Below are positions 25,448-34,780 of a stretch of DNA of 64,000 bases, one piece after another. A program made the translations under genes and the position numbers. Every line of letters begins with the position of its first letter. The stretch's first letter is position 1. Origin of the DNA: Campylobacter sp. CN_NE2 (lineage in GTDB: Bacteria > Campylobacterota > Campylobacteria > Campylobacterales > Campylobacteraceae); the NCBI RefSeq assembly GCF_027797465.1, contig NZ_CP115608.1:248001-312000 (forward strand). The letters are read 5' to 3'. The notes beneath the pieces are model-generated. The model worked only from the letters and a program-made list of their open reading frames with translations, was not told the DNA's origin and did not search any database.

Positions 25448-26317
25448 ATGAGTTCGAATTTAAGCGGAATAGTTTATATAAACGGCAAATTTTGCGACGC
25501 AAAAGAAGCTACAATAAGCCCGTTTGATCGTGGTTTTATATTTGGCGACGGAATTTACGAAGTCGTTCCTGTGGTAAATGGCAAGCTCGTCGATAGAGCC
25601 GATTTTTGGGAGAGATTCGAGCGAAGCTTGGCTGCAATAGAGCTAAAACTTCCGATGAGTAAAGAAAAATACGAAGAAGTTTTTTACGAAGTCATCAAAC
25701 GAAACGGTATCGTTGAGGGCGGAATTTACACACAAGTTACGCGTGGTGTGGCTATGAGAGATTTTGATTTTCCTGTGGGTTTGGAAGAGACTTGCTTTGT
25801 TTTTGCATATCCAAAAGAGATTTTTAATAACCCTGACGCGACAAAGGGTATCGAAATCGTAAGTTTGCCTGAAATTCGCTGGAAAAGACGCGATATAAAA
25901 TCAGTTTCGCTTTTAGCGCAGTGCATAAGCAAACACGAAGCGCACAAAATGGGAGCTGACGAGTGCTTTTTGGTTGAAGACGGCTTTGTAACCGAGTGTA
26001 GCAGCTCATCTGCTTTTATCATCAAAAACGGCGAACTTATCACAAAACCGCTATCAAACGAGATACTTCCCGGAATTCGCAGAAAGGTTATTTTAGGTTT
26101 TGCTGGCGAAGCAGGGCTAAAAGTGGTCGAGCGAAAATTTAGTATGGAAGAGGTTTATGATGCTGATGAAGCTTTTATCAGTGCGGCGACTTTAATGCTA
26201 CTTCCTGTCATAAAGGCTGACGGTAAGCCAATCGGCGGCGGAAAAGTAGGAAAATTCGTGCCGATTTTAAGGCAAATGTATGCAAACAGGCTTAAAAAAG
26301 AAGCGGGAATTTTGTAA
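25448..26317 (+). CDS. Class IV PLP aminotransferase, D-amino acid transaminase-like
   Basis: 289 aa fold-type IV transaminase. Landmarks: SPFDRGFIFGDGIYEV, RWKRRDIKSVSLLAQ with the PLP Lys151, EC-rich substrate loop ECSSSSAFII and LPGIRRKVIL. The sequence around Lys151 is closer to D-amino acid transaminase (DIKSxxLL) than to IlvE (which has Arg/Gly different). It would interconvert D-Ala and D-Glu. Gene context with an Asp/Glu racemase 5 kb downstream fits D-amino acid supply for peptidoglycan. RBS AAAGGA. Confidence 0.8.
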   Translation: MSSNLSGIVYINGKFCDAKEATISPFDRGFIFGDGIYEVVPVVNGKLVDRADFWERFERSLAAIELKLPMSKEKYEEVFYEVIKRNGIVEGGIYTQVTRGVAMRDFDFPVGLEETCFVFAYPKEIFNNPDATKGIEIVSLPEIRWKRRDIKSVSLLAQCISKHEAHKMGADECFLVEDGFVTECSSSSAFIIKNGELITKPLSNEILPGIRRKVILGFAGEAGLKVVERKFSMEEVYDADEAFISAATLMLLPVIKADGKPIGGGKVGKFVPILRQMYANRLKKEAGIL

Positions 26318-26369
26318 ATTTTATACTAAACAAAATTGGTAGCTTTATCGCAAAAAATAGTAAAAAATC

Positions 26370-26412
26370 ACGGCAAATTTAAAGAGAAAGGTCTTTAAAT
26401 TTGCCGTTTTTT
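26370..26412 (+). terminator. Intrinsic terminator of the aminotransferase gene
   Basis: Perfect 16-bp stem starting ACGGCAAATTT (26370-26385) and its complement (26392-26407) with a 6-base loop and a following T-run. Confidence 0.85.
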
Positions 26413-26655
26413 AAATAGAAAATTATATCGTTAAATTATTTAAGAATTCTCTTTAAAAATGGCATTAAAATTAATTTAAGAAAAATGCTGAAATTTATAA
26501 AAAAAATGTTTATTTTTTTAAATTTTAAAAACTTAATATTGTTTAAGAATTTATAAAATTACCAAATTTAGGACTATAATGAAAAATCAGTTTTCTATTT
26601 TATCTGAAATTTAAATATAGCTTAACCAAATTTGGCAAATTTGTTAAATTCCAAA

Positions 26656-26678
26656 AAGTGTTACTTTTTGTAACACTT
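26656..26678. promoter_or_regulatory. Palindrome AAGTGTTAC-N5-GTAACACTT, candidate operator
   Basis: 9-bp perfect arms around TTTTT. It sits downstream of one possible promoter (26575) and upstream of another (26940). Half-site GTGTTAC also appears before the hydrogenase operon (50953-50959). Confidence 0.45.
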
Positions 26679-26939
26679 AAAATTAAAAAAATCATTTTTT
26701 CTTAAAAAAAATTAAAAAAATTTTTTCAATTTTAAAACTTTGTTTTTAAGCTTGAAAGTTTAAGAAAGTTCTATTTTAATATAAAATTCAGCTAAAAAGC
26801 GAAATTTATGGCAAAAAAATGTAAAAATTTATACTAAATTCAGAATATTTTCAGTATTAAACTTAAAAAATAAAAAAACAAAAAAAATTTAAGTTTAAAT
26901 TTATGTTTTTAGATTGCCATATTTAGCGAAAAAAAATCA

Positions 26940-26945
26940 TATAAT
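26940..26945 (+). promoter_or_regulatory. Candidate -10 box of aspA
   Basis: TATAAT 48 bases before the aspA ATG, no clear -35, preceded by an A-rich tract. Confidence 0.5.
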
Positions 26946-26993
26946 TTCATTAGAAAGATGAAAATCTTAAATCTTTAATGTCAGGAGGAAAAC

Positions 26994-28424
26994 ATGGCAA
27001 CAAGAAAAGAACACGATTTTATCGGCGAATTAGAAATCGACGATAGCTTGTATTATGGTGTGCAAACTTTTAGGGCGGTTGAAAATTTTAATATCAGCCA
27101 CGAAAAACTAAAAGATTTTCCGGGTTTTGTAAAAGCCCTAGCGCAAGTTAAAAAAGCAGCAGCATTGGCAAACGGCGAATTGGGACTTTTGGATAAAGAA
27201 ATTCAAGAAGCCATTTGTTGGGGTTGCGATCAAATCATTTCCGGTAAATTTATAGATCAATTTGTAGTAGATATGATTCAAGGTGGAGCTGGAACTAGCA
27301 CGAATATGAACGCAAACGAAGTTATCGCAAATTTGGCACTTGAACACATGGGGCACAAAAAAGGCGAGTATAAATACTGCCATCCAAATGATCATGTAAA
27401 TTTAGGACAAAGCACAAATGACGCTTATCCGACGGCGCTAAGAGTGGCTATTTATGAAAGACTTTGCGAGCTGACCGATGCTATGCGATTTTTGGTTGAG
27501 TGTTTTAATAAAAAAGCTCACGAATTTAGAAATATTATCAAAATGGGACGAACCGAAATGCAAGATGCCGTTCCTATGACTTTGGGGCAAGAATTTAAAA
27601 CATACTCTGTAATGTTAAATGAAGACATCGAACGAGTTATGGAAGCAAGAAATTTGGTGCGAGAGATGAATTTGGGCGGAACTGCGATCGGAACAGGTAT
27701 AAATTCGCACCCTGAATATCCAAAATTAGTCGAAGCAAAATTGCAAGAAGTTACAGGCAGACCTTTTGTAAAAGCAGGAAATTTAATCGAAGCCACACAA
27801 GATACCGGTGCGTATGTTCAAATTTCAGGCGTTTTAAAAAGAGTTGCTACAAAACTTGGCAAAATTTGTGCCGATTTAAGACTTCTTTCAAGCGGTCCAA
27901 GATGCGGATTTAATGAGATAAATTTACCAAAAATGCAACCGGGAAGCTCGATAATGCCGGGCAAAGTAAATCCTGTTATTCCAGAAGTCGTTAGTGAAGT
28001 TTGCTACGAAGTTATCGGAAACGATGTTACCATTTCACTAGCCGCAGAAGGCGGTCAATTACAACTAAACGCATTTGAGCCGATTATCGCTTATGATTTG
28101 TTTAACTCAATTGCTATGTTACGAAAAGCAATGCGAACAATGGGTGAAAAATGTATTCTTGGGATTACAGCAAATGTCGAAGTTTGCAAAAATTATGTTT
28201 ATAACTCTATCGGAATCGTTACTGCATTTAACCCATATATCGGTTATGAAAATAGTGCTAGTATCGCAAAAGAAGCATTAAATACAGGAAAAAGTGTTTC
28301 AGAGATTGCTATTGAACGCGGACTTTTAACAAAAGAGCAAATCGAAGATATTTTGCGCCCTGATAATTTGTTAAATCCGCATATGACGGCAGAAGACAAA
28401 GATAAATTTAAAGGTAAAAAATAA
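26994..28424 (+). CDS. aspA: Aspartate ammonia-lyase (aspartase)
   Basis: 476 aa, fumarase/aspartase superfamily; deaminates L-aspartate to fumarate plus ammonia. The signature GSSIMPGKVNPV (near 320) with the catalytic Ser loop, GTSTNMNANEVIAN and TNDAYPTALR are all present. A very strong RBS (AGGAGG) lies 6 bases before ATG. Followed after 63 bases by the Dcu carrier. In Campylobacter aspartase feeds fumarate into respiration and carbon metabolism and is controlled by oxygen supply. Confidence 0.97.
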   Translation: MATRKEHDFIGELEIDDSLYYGVQTFRAVENFNISHEKLKDFPGFVKALAQVKKAAALANGELGLLDKEIQEAICWGCDQIISGKFIDQFVVDMIQGGAGTSTNMNANEVIANLALEHMGHKKGEYKYCHPNDHVNLGQSTNDAYPTALRVAIYERLCELTDAMRFLVECFNKKAHEFRNIIKMGRTEMQDAVPMTLGQEFKTYSVMLNEDIERVMEARNLVREMNLGGTAIGTGINSHPEYPKLVEAKLQEVTGRPFVKAGNLIEATQDTGAYVQISGVLKRVATKLGKICADLRLLSSGPRCGFNEINLPKMQPGSSIMPGKVNPVIPEVVSEVCYEVIGNDVTISLAAEGGQLQLNAFEPIIAYDLFNSIAMLRKAMRTMGEKCILGITANVEVCKNYVYNSIGIVTAFNPYIGYENSASIAKEALNTGKSVSEIAIERGLLTKEQIEDILRPDNLLNPHMTAEDKDKFKGKK

Positions 28425-28487
28425 AGTAATAAAATGGGGAAAGTAAAATTTCCCCTAAAAATATAAAAAAGGATAAAAGGATTTCAG

Positions 28488-29834
28488 ATGGACATTATGT
28501 TGATTTTACAGTTAATCGTCCTGTTGGGTGCGATTTATTTAGGCGTTCGTCTAGGCGGTATGGGCGTAGGTTACGCAGGTGGTTTAGGTTTGATTATTTT
28601 AACCGTGCTTTTAGGCATGGAAACCAAAATGACTTATATACCACTAGATGTTATTTTGATCATAGCGTCAGTTATTTCTGCCATTACGGCAATGCAGGTT
28701 GCAGGGGGACTTGATTATCTCGTTTCCATTGCGGAGAAAATTTTGCGAAATAATCCAAAATATATAAACTATTTAGCTCCTGTTGTTACATATTTGCTAA
28801 CTATTTTTGCAGGTACAGGACATACTGCATTTTCTATGATTCCTGTTATCACAGAAGTTGCAAAAGAGCAAAACATTAAACCTTCTGCTCCGCTTGCGCT
28901 TTCTGTTGTTTCAAGTCAAGTAGCTATCACTGCTTCTCCTATTTCAGCTGCATTTGTTGCTATGACAGGTGTTTGTGAGCCTTTGGGTGTTAGTTATCCA
29001 AAATTATTACTAATTTGTATCTCTACTACATTTGTAGCTATGATAATCACAGCTTTTATAGTAAATAAACTTTATGATCTTGATCTTTCAAAAGATCCTA
29101 TCTACCAAGAAAGATTGGCAAAAGGTCTTGTTAAAGCAAACAAAGGTATGCAAGAAAAAGAGATTAAACCTTACGCAAAAAGATCGGTTGCTATTTTTGC
29201 AATCGGCGTTTTGGTTGTAGTTTTCTATGCTTTGGCTATTTCAGGAAGTGTCGGACTTATAAAAGAACCGCCATTGACAAGAGACTTGGGAATTATTTCT
29301 TGTATGCTAACAGTCGGTTTTGCTATTGTTGTATTGTGTAAAGCAGATACAAGCAAACTTCTAAGCACAAGCACTTTCCAAAGCGGTATGCAGGCTGTTA
29401 TCTGCGTTGTTGGTATTGCTTGGTTGGGAACGACATTTGTAAATGGACACCTTGACGGAATCAAAGAGGTGGCAAAAGATATAGTTATTCAATATCCGTT
29501 TATTCTTGCTGTTGCACTATATTTCCTAAGTTGTTTGTTATATTCACAAGCTGCTACAACAAAGGTTATGATGCCGGCAATCGCTGCTGCTCTTGGTATG
29601 ACAAGTCCGGAAAATGCAGGACAAGTTTGGATTTTGGTTGCTTCATTTGCTGCTGTTTCAGGCTTATTTGTGCTTCCTACATATCCGACTACGCTAGGAG
29701 CTATCGCTATGGACGATACAGGTACTACAAGAGTAGGAAAATATATTTTCAACCACTCTTTCTTTATCCCTGGAACTATAATGGTAGCCATTTCTGTTGC
29801 GCTAGGTTTCATTGTAGCACCTGCGCTAATATAA
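28488..29834 (+). CDS. dcuA: Anaerobic C4-dicarboxylate transporter, DcuA type
   Basis: 448 aa with 10-12 hydrophobic helices and the Dcu family core GTGHTAFSMIPVI, SVVSSQVAITASPISAAFVA and YPTTLGAIAMDDTGTTR. It exchanges external aspartate or fumarate for succinate. Pairing with aspA is the usual arrangement (aspA-dcuA in E. coli and C. jejuni). Choice of DcuA over DcuB rests on that context. Confidence 0.93.
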   Translation: MDIMLILQLIVLLGAIYLGVRLGGMGVGYAGGLGLIILTVLLGMETKMTYIPLDVILIIASVISAITAMQVAGGLDYLVSIAEKILRNNPKYINYLAPVVTYLLTIFAGTGHTAFSMIPVITEVAKEQNIKPSAPLALSVVSSQVAITASPISAAFVAMTGVCEPLGVSYPKLLLICISTTFVAMIITAFIVNKLYDLDLSKDPIYQERLAKGLVKANKGMQEKEIKPYAKRSVAIFAIGVLVVVFYALAISGSVGLIKEPPLTRDLGIISCMLTVGFAIVVLCKADTSKLLSTSTFQSGMQAVICVVGIAWLGTTFVNGHLDGIKEVAKDIVIQYPFILAVALYFLSCLLYSQAATTKVMMPAIAAALGMTSPENAGQVWILVASFAAVSGLFVLPTYPTTLGAIAMDDTGTTRVGKYIFNHSFFIPGTIMVAISVALGFIVAPALI

Positions 29835-29839
29835 ACCCA

Positions 29840-29873
29840 AATTTGCAAGGAAATTAATTTTTCCTTGCAAATT
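29840..29873 (+). terminator. Intrinsic terminator after dcuA
   Basis: 14-bp perfect stem AATTTGCAAGGAAA / TTTCCTTGCAAATT with a 6-base loop. Confidence 0.65.
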
Positions 29874-29945
29874 GTAAATTTTGTTCTTTAAATTTAGTGA
29901 AAAAATTGTAAAATTGTTTAGTCCATTTAACTTAAAGGAGCTAGT

Positions 29946-31256
29946 ATGTCGGAAAATACTAAACAAGAAGTCGTAAAAAAAGGCGGAATTTTATCTTTTT
30001 ATTTCAATTCTAGTTTGCTGTGGCGTATTATGATTGCCCTTGTTTTAGGCTCGGCACTTGGTATGCTCATACCTAAAACCGACGGACTTATTAACTTTTT
30101 AACTCCATTTGGTGATTTGTTTGTGCGAATGCTTAAAATGATTATGGTGCCGATTATAGTATGTTCGCTTATCGTCGGTACAAGTAGCATTTCTCCTGCG
30201 AATTTAGGACGCGTGGGTATAAAAGCGATTATTTTTTATGCAATTACTACGCTATTTGCTATTGTTATCGGATTGGCTTGTGCTTTTGTTTTTAGTCCGG
30301 GAAGCGGTTTAGATCTAAGCGATGCGTCAAAAGCTGTCGAAAAGGCAGCAAATGCACCAAAACTATCGCAAATTTTGCTAAATATCATACCTACAAACCC
30401 TTTTGAATCTATCGCAAAAGGCGATATTTTGCCGATTATTGCATTTTGTTTATTTTTTGGTATAGGTCTTGCGTTTTGTCGCGATAGCGATGATGAACGC
30501 ATAAAAAATTCAGCAAATACCGTTTTTAACTTTTTCGACGGTATGAGCGAAATCATGTTTAAAGTTATTCGTTGGGTTATGCAATATGCTCCTATCGGTG
30601 TTTTTGCACTAATGTTTGTTGTTTTTAACAAAGCAGGAGCGGCTGCGTTTGGCTCATTGGCTACTACTACGATTGCGCTGTATGTGGGTTTAGCGCTTCA
30701 AGTTTTTGTGGTTTATTGCGGAATTTGTTTGCTTTTAGGATTAAGTCCTGTAAAATTCCTTAAAAAAGTGCGAGAGCCGATGGTTACTGCATTTGTAACT
30801 AGAAGTTCAAACGGAACTTTGCCGATTACTATGAAAACAGCAGACCAAGAAATGGGAATTCCAAAAGGAATTTACGGCTTTGTTTTGCCTGTTGGTGCAA
30901 CCGTAAATATGAACGGCACAACCGTATATCTTGGTGTCTGCACGCTTTTTATCGCCAATGCTTGTGGTATAGATCTAGATAGCAGTGCTTATTTTACTAT
31001 CATTCTAACTTCTATGTTAGCTGCTATCGGCACGGCTGGGGTTCCGGGAGCCGGAGCATTAATGCTTCTTTTGGTTTTAGAATCAATAGGTGTTCAAGTT
31101 AGCGGAAATGTCGCTATCGCTTATGGTATGATTTTAGGAATTGACGCTATTTTGGATATGGGTAGAACTTCTATGAATGTAACAGGTGATGTCGTAGCTT
31201 CGCTATATGTGGCAAAAACAGAAAACGAATTAGACATGGAAAAATGGAAAGATTGA
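29946..31256 (+). CDS. Dicarboxylate/amino acid:cation symporter, probably acidic amino acids
   Basis: 436 aa, DAACS (GltP/GltPh) family with eight TMs and two hairpins. HP1 reads TRSSNGTLPIT, TM7 GATVNMNGTTVY, HP2 GVPGAGALMLLL and TM8 LDMGRTSMNVTGD. The TM8 residues Asp, Arg, Thr, Asn that bind aspartate in GltPh are kept, and the Arg points to Asp/Glu rather than neutral substrates. The usual NMDGT is NMNGT, which removes one sodium-site Asp. RBS AAAGGAG. Followed 13 bases later by an Asp/Glu racemase, so import and racemisation are probably coupled. Confidence 0.92.
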   Translation: MSENTKQEVVKKGGILSFYFNSSLLWRIMIALVLGSALGMLIPKTDGLINFLTPFGDLFVRMLKMIMVPIIVCSLIVGTSSISPANLGRVGIKAIIFYAITTLFAIVIGLACAFVFSPGSGLDLSDASKAVEKAANAPKLSQILLNIIPTNPFESIAKGDILPIIAFCLFFGIGLAFCRDSDDERIKNSANTVFNFFDGMSEIMFKVIRWVMQYAPIGVFALMFVVFNKAGAAAFGSLATTTIALYVGLALQVFVVYCGICLLLGLSPVKFLKKVREPMVTAFVTRSSNGTLPITMKTADQEMGIPKGIYGFVLPVGATVNMNGTTVYLGVCTLFIANACGIDLDSSAYFTIILTSMLAAIGTAGVPGAGALMLLLVLESIGVQVSGNVAIAYGMILGIDAILDMGRTSMNVTGDVVASLYVAKTENELDMEKWKD

Positions 31257-31269
31257 CAAGGAAATTTTA

Positions 31270-31950
31270 ATGAAAAGAGTTGGTATTATCGGTGGCATGG
31301 GGCCTTTGGCAACAGCTGATTTATATATGAAAATCATAAGCCAAACTCCTGCAAAGTGCGATCAAGAGCATATTCCGCTCTTGATCGATAGCTATCCGCA
31401 AATCGAAGATCGCACCGCATTTATTTTAGGTAAAGGAGAAAATCCTTTGCCTAGACTTGTTGAGAGTGCAAATCGTTTAAAAAACGCAGGTTGTGAAGCT
31501 GTTTGTATGCCGTGCAATACGGCACATTTTTTTGCCGAAGATGTTAAAAAACAAACAGGAGTAAAAATTTTACATATCGCAGAAATTACAGTTGAAGCGA
31601 TATTGCGTGATTTTAGCGATGCGAAAAATATCGCTATTTTAGCGACAGACGGCACGATAAAGGCAAAAATTTATGAAAATCCGCTAAAAAATGCGAATTT
31701 AAATCCTATTTTGCCAAATTTAAAAATGCAAAATTTGCTCATGGATTGCATTTATAAAGGTGTAAAAGCCGGAAAAACTGCCGAATTTGTGAGTAAATTT
31801 GAAGAAATTTTGCAAAACACACAAGCAGATGCTTATATAGCAGGTTGCACTGAAATTCCAATCTTTTTACCGCTTATAAAATCAAACAAAGTTTTTATTG
31901 ATCCTACACTAGAACTTGCAAAAGCGGTTGTTAAATTTGCAAAATCCTAA
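31270..31950 (+). CDS. Aspartate/glutamate racemase family protein
   Basis: 226 aa. GIIGGMGPLATADLY at the N-terminus and the two catalytic cysteines Cys82 (MPCNTAH) and Cys193 (AGCTEIP) define the PLP-independent Asp/Glu racemases. The RacD-like start GGMGP argues for aspartate racemase rather than MurI. Co-transcribed with the acidic amino acid symporter (RBS AAGGAAAT). Confidence 0.93.
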   Translation: MKRVGIIGGMGPLATADLYMKIISQTPAKCDQEHIPLLIDSYPQIEDRTAFILGKGENPLPRLVESANRLKNAGCEAVCMPCNTAHFFAEDVKKQTGVKILHIAEITVEAILRDFSDAKNIAILATDGTIKAKIYENPLKNANLNPILPNLKMQNLLMDCIYKGVKAGKTAEFVSKFEEILQNTQADAYIAGCTEIPIFLPLIKSNKVFIDPTLELAKAVVKFAKS

Positions 31951-31959
31951 AAATTTTTA

Positions 31960-31989
31960 TTTGCAAGTGTTAAATTCGACACTTGCAAA
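31960..31989. terminator. Bidirectional terminator
   Basis: 11-bp stem TTTGCAAGTGT / ACACTTGCAAA, loop of 8, followed by a T6 tract, between two convergent genes. Confidence 0.8.
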
Positions 31990-31994
31990 CTTTT

Positions 31995-33299
31995 TTATTC
32001 CCCTAAAATCGTCATTGCGCTTATACGAGAAAGCAAAAGTCTATCTTTGGCTATGTCAGGGCGATTTTTGCCGATTTCAAGCGTGGTAAGGGCTGTTTTG
32101 CCGATGACTGCTCTATCGTCATTTATGGTTCTTAGCCCCCAAATGCTGTGTAAAACCGCTACTTCGCCGTTAATTTCGCCGACATAAAGCATGATATGTC
32201 CGCTTAAATAAAGTATGGTGCGATACGCAATGCCATGCGTTTTGATAAATTCTAGCTTTTCTGCGTTGTTAAATTCGCTAAGTTCGTATTTTAAACCTGC
32301 GTTACTTTGGGCTTTTGAGTTTCTAGGAAGCCAAATTCCAAAATTCGCTAAAAAATCCTTTGTCATCAAAGAACAATCTCGCAAAAACGAAGTTCCGCCC
32401 CAGCCGTAACTTTGCGAGATAAGCGAATTTGTCAAAATTTGCAAATTTTCATTATTTAACTTGGCAGGAAATTTTGAAGCGTCGTTAGAATTTACAAAAT
32501 ATTTTTTATAGCCCATTTTGCTTAAAAATTTACCGCTAAATTTGGCGTTATTTTGGCTTTCATAAGGCAAAATCGTCCCGCTTCTAGCCAAAAAAATTGT
32601 GGCATTATTTTCATCATAAATTTGCGCATTATCTTTTAAAATAGTCAAAAAATTTGAATTTTTATAAATCTCAGCCGAATTTTCATCTAAAATTTTCAAA
32701 TTTGAGCTTTGTATCCAGCCCCAAACCGTGTCATTTTGCACAAAAGCCCACTCGCCGTCCTTGCTAAAATGCGACACTAAAAGCGGATAAGCTACGCTAA
32801 GAGCCGAAACCGAAGCATAATCAAACGGATAACCTTCGCCTGCTTTTTTAGGATTTCCGTAAATCGGAGCGTTGGTTGGGAGATTGCGAAGCAAAGCGTT
32901 ATTTGTCGTAATCGCAGGAAGCCAAATTTTGCCAAATTCGCTTTCATTTGCGTTAAATTTGATAGAATTTAAAAACGCTTCGTCGTAGTTTGTGCCGTGC
33001 GAATCAAATCTCGCATAAGCCTTATCTGCGTATTTTAGCCCCCAAAGTGCTTCGATTTTTAGCTTTGTAAAGGCAAGTTTATTTGTCGGTTTTTCCAAAT
33101 TCCAAACGGCAAAATATTTTTCTAAAAATTTCTTGGTATCTGCGTTAAATTCGCTTTTTATTTTTGGTAAAATCGTTGCGTTTTGTTCGAATTCGAGCCT
33201 TAAAAACGGCTCGATTGGTTCGCTAAATTTGCTCGAACATGCCGTAAAAAATAGCACAAAAAACAAAAATATCAAATATTTGATTAAATTTAATCTCAA
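31995..33299 (-). CDS. SH3/NlpC-P60 family lipoprotein, peptidoglycan hydrolase
   Basis: 434 aa. Lipoprotein signal with lipobox FFTAC (Cys21). N-terminal NlpC/P60-stabilising helices, an SH3b-like middle (EWAFVQNDTVWGWIQSSNL), then the C40 peptidase domain with catalytic Cys in FLRDCSLMTKDFL, His in SGHIMLYVG, and a following HSIWG. It should cleave stem peptides at the cell wall. TRIC channel and helicase genes are nearby but on the other strand. Confidence 0.88.
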   Translation of the reverse strand: MRLNLIKYLIFLFFVLFFTACSSKFSEPIEPFLRLEFEQNATILPKIKSEFNADTKKFLEKYFAVWNLEKPTNKLAFTKLKIEALWGLKYADKAYARFDSHGTNYDEAFLNSIKFNANESEFGKIWLPAITTNNALLRNLPTNAPIYGNPKKAGEGYPFDYASVSALSVAYPLLVSHFSKDGEWAFVQNDTVWGWIQSSNLKILDENSAEIYKNSNFLTILKDNAQIYDENNATIFLARSGTILPYESQNNAKFSGKFLSKMGYKKYFVNSNDASKFPAKLNNENLQILTNSLISQSYGWGGTSFLRDCSLMTKDFLANFGIWLPRNSKAQSNAGLKYELSEFNNAEKLEFIKTHGIAYRTILYLSGHIMLYVGEINGEVAVLHSIWGLRTINDDRAVIGKTALTTLEIGKNRPDIAKDRLLLSRISAMTILGE

Positions 33300-33326
33300 A
33301 TTTTATCCCTTTTAAAAAATTTTGGC

Positions 33327-33332
33327 TATAAT
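33327..33332 (+). promoter_or_regulatory. Candidate -10 box of the helicase gene
   Basis: TATAAT 22 bases before the TTG start, in the short divergent spacer with the lipoprotein gene. Confidence 0.5.
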
Positions 33333-33354
33333 TGTGCCAAAAATAGGATAATAC

Positions 33355-34692
33355 TTGTTAAATTTCGTTCTTGAAAAGTTAGAAAAATCAAATCTTTTTA
33401 TTACAGGTGGTGGTGGTGTCGGGAAAAGTTATATCACAAAAGATATAATCAACGCTTACAAAGGCGCAAAAAAGTCGGTTGTCGTGCTTGGAAGCACCGG
33501 CATAAGCGCAGTTGAAATCGGTGGCGTAACGCTTCATAGTTTTTTTAAACTTGGAATTTGCAAAAACGCAGACGAGTTAAAACAGCTGGATAAAAAACAA
33601 AAAGATAAAATTTCAGAGCTTAAAAAAATCCTAAAAACCGCAAAACTCATAGTAATCGATGAAATTTCGATGATAAGTGCCGAAGTTTTTGATCTTGTTT
33701 ATTATCGTTTAATAAATAGCGAATTTAGCGGAAAAGTGCTTGTCGTGGGGGATTTTTATCAGCTTCCCCCGGTGCAAAAAAAAGATGAAACGCAAAAACC
33801 ACAAAACTCACTATTTTCGGGCTTTTATGCGTTTTCGTCTTACGGCTGGGCGCAGTTAAATTTCGCTTATATCGAAATGATAGGCTCAAAGCGAACGCAA
33901 GATGAAAATTTATACAAAATGCTTTCAAATTTGCGTGTTGGCGTGGTAAATGATGAAATGATTGATTTTTTAAAATCTCATTTGATAGATTTTAGCGGGG
34001 CAAAATCAAGTTCGACGATGATTTTTGGGCGAAATATGGAAGCTGACGAGCTTAACGCACTTCGCTTAAATGCGATAAATTCGCCGTTGGTGGTAGCAGA
34101 TGGATACTATGAAATTTATGATTTTGCGCTAAATGATGAAAAAATCGCAAAATGGATAAAAAGTCTAAGCGTAAGTGAAAATTTGCGTCTAAAAGTCGGT
34201 GCAAAGGTTATTTTTACGACAAATCGCTGGGGAGAATTTTATAACGGCGAACAAGGAATTATCGAAGAATTCAAAGAAAAAGACGGAAAACTTGGTAGTA
34301 TCGTCGTAGCAAAACTTGACGGAAAAATTGTCGAAGTGGAACGCCAAAGCTATGATTTGAGCGAATTTATGCGAATAGACAATGAGATAAAAGAGATTGT
34401 TTTAGCAAGTTATTATCAATTTCCCATAAAATTAGCCTACGCAATCACAATCCACAAATCGCAAGGTATGAGTATAAGAAATTTGGTTTGCGATATAAAT
34501 AATATTTTTGCAAACGGACAGCTTTATGTGGCACTTTCTCGCGCAGTAAGCGGAGAAAATTTAGGCATTATTTATTCACGCAGAGAAAATTTAGAAAATT
34601 ATATTCGTCGTATCGTTAAAATCGATGATGAGATAAGAAATTTTTACCAAAATGAGCCATTTATTTATATCGAAAATCAAAAAATAGAGTAA
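33355..34692 (+). CDS. Pif1-like superfamily 1 DNA helicase
   Basis: 445 aa. Walker A GGGGVGKSYI (18-27), Walker B LIVIDEISM, motif VVGDFYQLPPV, and the C-terminal KLAYAITIHKSQGMSI and QLYVALSRAV are Pif1/RecD2 helicase motifs. Pif1 family enzymes unwind DNA, including G-quadruplexes and R-loops. TTG start with AGGA 8 bases upstream. Single gene; strand opposite to the lipoprotein. Confidence 0.93.
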   Translation: MLNFVLEKLEKSNLFITGGGGVGKSYITKDIINAYKGAKKSVVVLGSTGISAVEIGGVTLHSFFKLGICKNADELKQLDKKQKDKISELKKILKTAKLIVIDEISMISAEVFDLVYYRLINSEFSGKVLVVGDFYQLPPVQKKDETQKPQNSLFSGFYAFSSYGWAQLNFAYIEMIGSKRTQDENLYKMLSNLRVGVVNDEMIDFLKSHLIDFSGAKSSSTMIFGRNMEADELNALRLNAINSPLVVADGYYEIYDFALNDEKIAKWIKSLSVSENLRLKVGAKVIFTTNRWGEFYNGEQGIIEEFKEKDGKLGSIVVAKLDGKIVEVERQSYDLSEFMRIDNEIKEIVLASYYQFPIKLAYAITIHKSQGMSIRNLVCDINNIFANGQLYVALSRAVSGENLGIIYSRRENLENYIRRIVKIDDEIRNFYQNEPFIYIENQKIE

Positions 34693-34742
34693 ATTTGGCT
34701 AAATTTTGTGCAAAAATCAAATATTTTTAAATTTTGTTTTAC

Positions 34743-34748
34743 TATAAT
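34743..34748 (+). promoter_or_regulatory. Candidate -10 box
   Basis: TATAAT 33 bases before the start at 34781. Confidence 0.45.
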
Positions 34749-34780
34749 TACAAAAATATTAAATTTTTAAAGGATTTTGT

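Larger units (their letters stand above)
26318..26993. other. Long AT-rich leader region of aspA
   Basis: 676 bases without a credible gene. It contains a strong terminator (26370-26412), a TATAAT at 26575-26580, a 23-bp perfect inverted repeat (26656-26678) and a TATAAT at 26940-26945 just before the aspA RBS (AGGAGG). Room exists for an unrecognised small RNA between 26585 and 26930, but nothing structural proves one. Confidence 0.6.

Noticed and set aside
26585-26930. A definite small RNA gene in the aspA leader
   Set aside because: No conserved structure or terminator within the stretch; only a possible promoter. Kept as an observation, not as a gene.
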